DNA of 64,000 nt, taken from NCBI GenBank assembly GCA_963791885.1, contig CAWBUL010000006.1, forward strand, positions 2,170,001-2,234,000, in the 5' to 3' direction. How positions within the stretch are numbered: the stretch's first letter is position 1; the number at the start of each line of letters is the position of its first letter. Shown here piece by piece: positions 62,192 to 64,000 of the stretch. This stretch comes from CAVSUZ01 sp963791885 (GTDB lineage: Bacteria; Pseudomonadota; Alphaproteobacteria; Acetobacterales; Acetobacteraceae). A model generated the notes under the pieces. The model was not told the DNA's origin and did no database searches. It saw nothing but the letters and a program-made list of their open reading frames with translations. The translations under genes and the position numbers were made by a program.

Positions 62192-63636
62192 GGCGTGCGA
62201 TGGAGAAGACTGCCCGCACGGGCCTCAGTGGCGCCTTGGCTCGCGATGTAGGTGGATTGGCCGTTGACCCAGACCTCCTGAATGCCGGAGGCGGGACGGG
62301 TGGGCCATTGGAAGTCGGCCTCGTCGCGGACGGTGGCGGGATCGAACAGCACGAGGTCGGCGAAGGCGCCTTCGCGGATCACGCCGCGATCCTTCAGGCC
62401 GAACACCTCGGCGGTGCGGCCCGTCATCTTGTGCACCGCTTGCTCCATGCTGAAGAGGCCGAGGTCGCGCGCGTAGTGGCCGAGCACGCGCGGGAAGGTG
62501 CCCCAGAGACGCGGGTGGGGGTAAGAGTCGTGCGGCAGTCCGTCGCTGCCGATCATGGACAGGTCGTGCTTCATGATGCGCTGCACGTCCTGTTCGTCCA
62601 TCTGGAAGAAGATGGCGCCGGCGGGGAGGAGTTTCTCGGCGGCTTCCTTCGGGGTGGTGTTCCACTCCTTGGCGATGTCGTCGAGCATGCGGCCGGCGAG
62701 TTCCGGATGCGGGATGGACCAGGTGATCTGCACCGGCACATCGGGACGCAGCCGTGCGGGCATCAGCACGGTCGAACCGGCGTGGTAGGGATAAACGTCA
62801 AACGCAACTTTCTGGCGCTGCGCGGCGGTTTCGATGCGCGGGAGGGTCTCGGTGGAGCGGCCGTAGTTCTCCGGCATGGCGCATTTGTGGTGGCTGATCA
62901 CGACGGGTGCGTTTGAGTTGCGGCCGATCTTGAGGGTTTCCTCGATGAACTCGAGGACGTGGTCGGCTTCGTCCCGCATGTGGGTGACGTAGAGGCCGCC
63001 GGTTTCGCGCAGGGCCTGGGCGATGGCGATCACTTCCTCCGTCGGGGCGTTCATGCTGGGCGGGTAGTAGAGGCCGGTGGAGAAGCCGGCGGCGCCCTGG
63101 TGCAGCGCCTCGGTGAGGCGAGCGCGCATGCGCTCGGCTTCCTTGTCGGTGGCGGCGCGTTGGGTGTCTCCCCTCATGGCTTCGACGCGGAGCGACATGT
63201 GGCCGATCAGGGCGACGGTGTTCACGGTGGAGGGTTGGCGGGCGAGACGCTCGGCGTATTCGGCGAAGCTGCCGAAGGTCCACCATGACTCGTCGCCGAG
63301 CAGGTCGAGCGGCGGGATGGGGCGGGTGCGCATGCGGACTGGCGAGAGGCTGATGCCGCAATTGCCGACGACGACGGTGGTGACGCCCTGGGAGGATTTG
63401 CAGAGCATGCATTCGGGGCCGCAGAGGACGGCGCGGTCGTCGTGGGTGTGGGCGTCGATGAAGCCGGGTGCGACGGCCTTGCCGGTGGCGACGATCTCGC
63501 GGTCGGCGCCGGCTGATCCGAGGTCGCCGAGGCCGGTGATGCGGTCGTTGGTGACGGCGATATCGGCTTTGCGGCGGGAGGCGCCGGTGCCGTCGAAGAT
63601 GGTGGCGTCGCGGATGATCAGGTCACAGCGGAGCAT
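62188..63636 (-). CDS. N-acyl-D-amino-acid deacylase (D-aminoacylase)
   Basis: A 482-residue amidohydrolase. The metal His pair is in APGFIDAHTHDDRAVLCGPE. Further family signatures are TVVVGNCGISLSPVR, TGLYYPPSMNAPTEEV, LYVTHMRDEADHV and VISHHKCAMPENYGR, with the catalytic Asp in MIGSDGLPHDSYPHPRLWGT. It removes acyl groups from N-acyl-D-amino acids. The ATG at 63636 fits the family start; the upstream extension is Pro/Arg-rich and unlikely to be translated. Confidence 0.92.
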   Translation of the reverse strand: MLRCDLIIRDATIFDGTGASRRKADIAVTNDRITGLGDLGSAGADREIVATGKAVAPGFIDAHTHDDRAVLCGPECMLCKSSQGVTTVVVGNCGISLSPVRMRTRPIPPLDLLGDESWWTFGSFAEYAERLARQPSTVNTVALIGHMSLRVEAMRGDTQRAATDKEAERMRARLTEALHQGAAGFSTGLYYPPSMNAPTEEVIAIAQALRETGGLYVTHMRDEADHVLEFIEETLKIGRNSNAPVVISHHKCAMPENYGRSTETLPRIETAAQRQKVAFDVYPYHAGSTVLMPARLRPDVPVQITWSIPHPELAGRMLDDIAKEWNTTPKEAAEKLLPAGAIFFQMDEQDVQRIMKHDLSMIGSDGLPHDSYPHPRLWGTFPRVLGHYARDLGLFSMEQAVHKMTGRTAEVFGLKDRGVIREGAFADLVLFDPATVRDEADFQWPTRPASGIQEVWVNGQSTYIASQGATEARAGSLLHRTP

Positions 63637-63786
63637 CGGGCCTTCCCGTGTCGGTGCGGTCCGATGGGTTGTAGAGCATCCGGGGTGGGGCGTCAGTCGG
63701 GCGGGATGGGAAACAGGTGGGCGAGGCGCCAGGCGCCAACGAGTGGTTGGGGCTTGGGGCCGGCGGGGTGTCTCGCGGGCGTCTCG

Positions 63787-63958
63787 GTTTGGTGTTTTCG
63801 AGTCTTTGGAATCGTGGGATGAGACGGATGGTGGCATCCGGTGGGCTTGGTGCGTGCTAAAGCTGCGCGTTGGTTTGGCCGGAGGCAGGAGGTCAGACTG
63901 TCTCGGCGGAATCTCAATTTTGTGTTTTCGAGACTTAGGATCATGGGATGAGACAAAT
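63787..63958. repeat. Imperfect direct repeat of about 42 bp, 131 bp apart
   Basis: Copies at 63787-63830 and 63918-63958 share GTGTTTTCGAG, then CTT-GGA, ATC-TGGGATGAGAC and ATG. The spacing region is Pro/Gly-codon-like GC sequence. No convincing gene is seen between 63637 and 64000; the only open frames there carry the repeat and look non-coding. Confidence 0.6.
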
Positions 63959-64000
63959 GCCAGGAGCGGCGGATTGGTTGCCGCCGCGTCCTCGCGCCGT

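Noticed and set aside
63693..63956. Short minus-strand open frame upstream of the D-aminoacylase gene
   Set aside because: It is made largely of the imperfect DNA repeat and Pro/Arg/His-rich low-complexity sequence, with no ribosome site.

Overview
The window is G+C-rich chromosomal DNA of an alphaproteobacterium, most likely Acetobacteraceae (Rhodospirillales). The inference rests on gene content and style: the sdhC-sdhD-sdhA-sdhB order, the kdsB/prephenate dehydratase/Nudix block beside a membrane-anchored cytochrome c and a HisN-like phosphatase, and many sugar-acid catabolic operons joined by ATGA or TGATG overlaps. No rRNA, tRNA or CRISPR was recognised.

Layout. 0-12 kb: a truncated unknown gene, a SnoaL-like protein with an MFS exporter, a GH28-type glycosidase, a three-gene membrane/lipid glycosylation cluster (GT39, GT2, TVP38), pyroglutamyl peptidase, a ClC channel, an AlkA-type glycosylase and a GMC oxidoreductase. 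12-20 kb: a tightly packed operon with two SDR dehydrogenases, a CinA-like protein, a sugar ABC importer lacking its own ATPase, a VOC-like protein and an epoxide-hydrolase-like enzyme. 20-30 kb: a FadR-type regulator between an enolase-superfamily gene and a divergent Opp-type ABC operon that ends in a second enolase-superfamily gene and a Gfo/Idh/MocA dehydrogenase. TGTCAT/ATGACA palindromes lie in front of both transcription units. 30-41.5 kb: an AsmA-like gene and an IclR-led operon (ThDP enzyme, LivK-type binding protein, cupin, 2-hydroxyacid dehydrogenase, polyamine-type ABC importer). 41.5-47.7 kb: a decayed mobile/defence region with remnants of IS701, IS630 and IS5 elements, a two-TM protein gene resembling SLATT effectors and cut by IS insertion, a serine recombinase, an Mrr-type restriction gene with a premature stop, and a second recombinase fragment. 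47.7-64 kb: core genes (succinate dehydrogenase, an RND efflux pair, pheA, kdsB, cytochrome c, hisN), then a PEP-CTERM protein, a LysE exporter and a D-aminoacylase.

Notable signals. Four genes between 22 and 35 kb (family 5 binding protein, Gfo/Idh/MocA, IclR, ThDP enzyme) are each broken by what looks like a single extra base, although both halves are otherwise well preserved. Plus-strand genes at 30.5-41.5 kb favour C-ending codons, whereas other plus-strand genes favour G-ending codons, so this block may have been inverted or acquired. The most unusual item is the two-TM gene at 43.7-44.86 kb: it becomes one continuous frame only when the IS5 element is removed.
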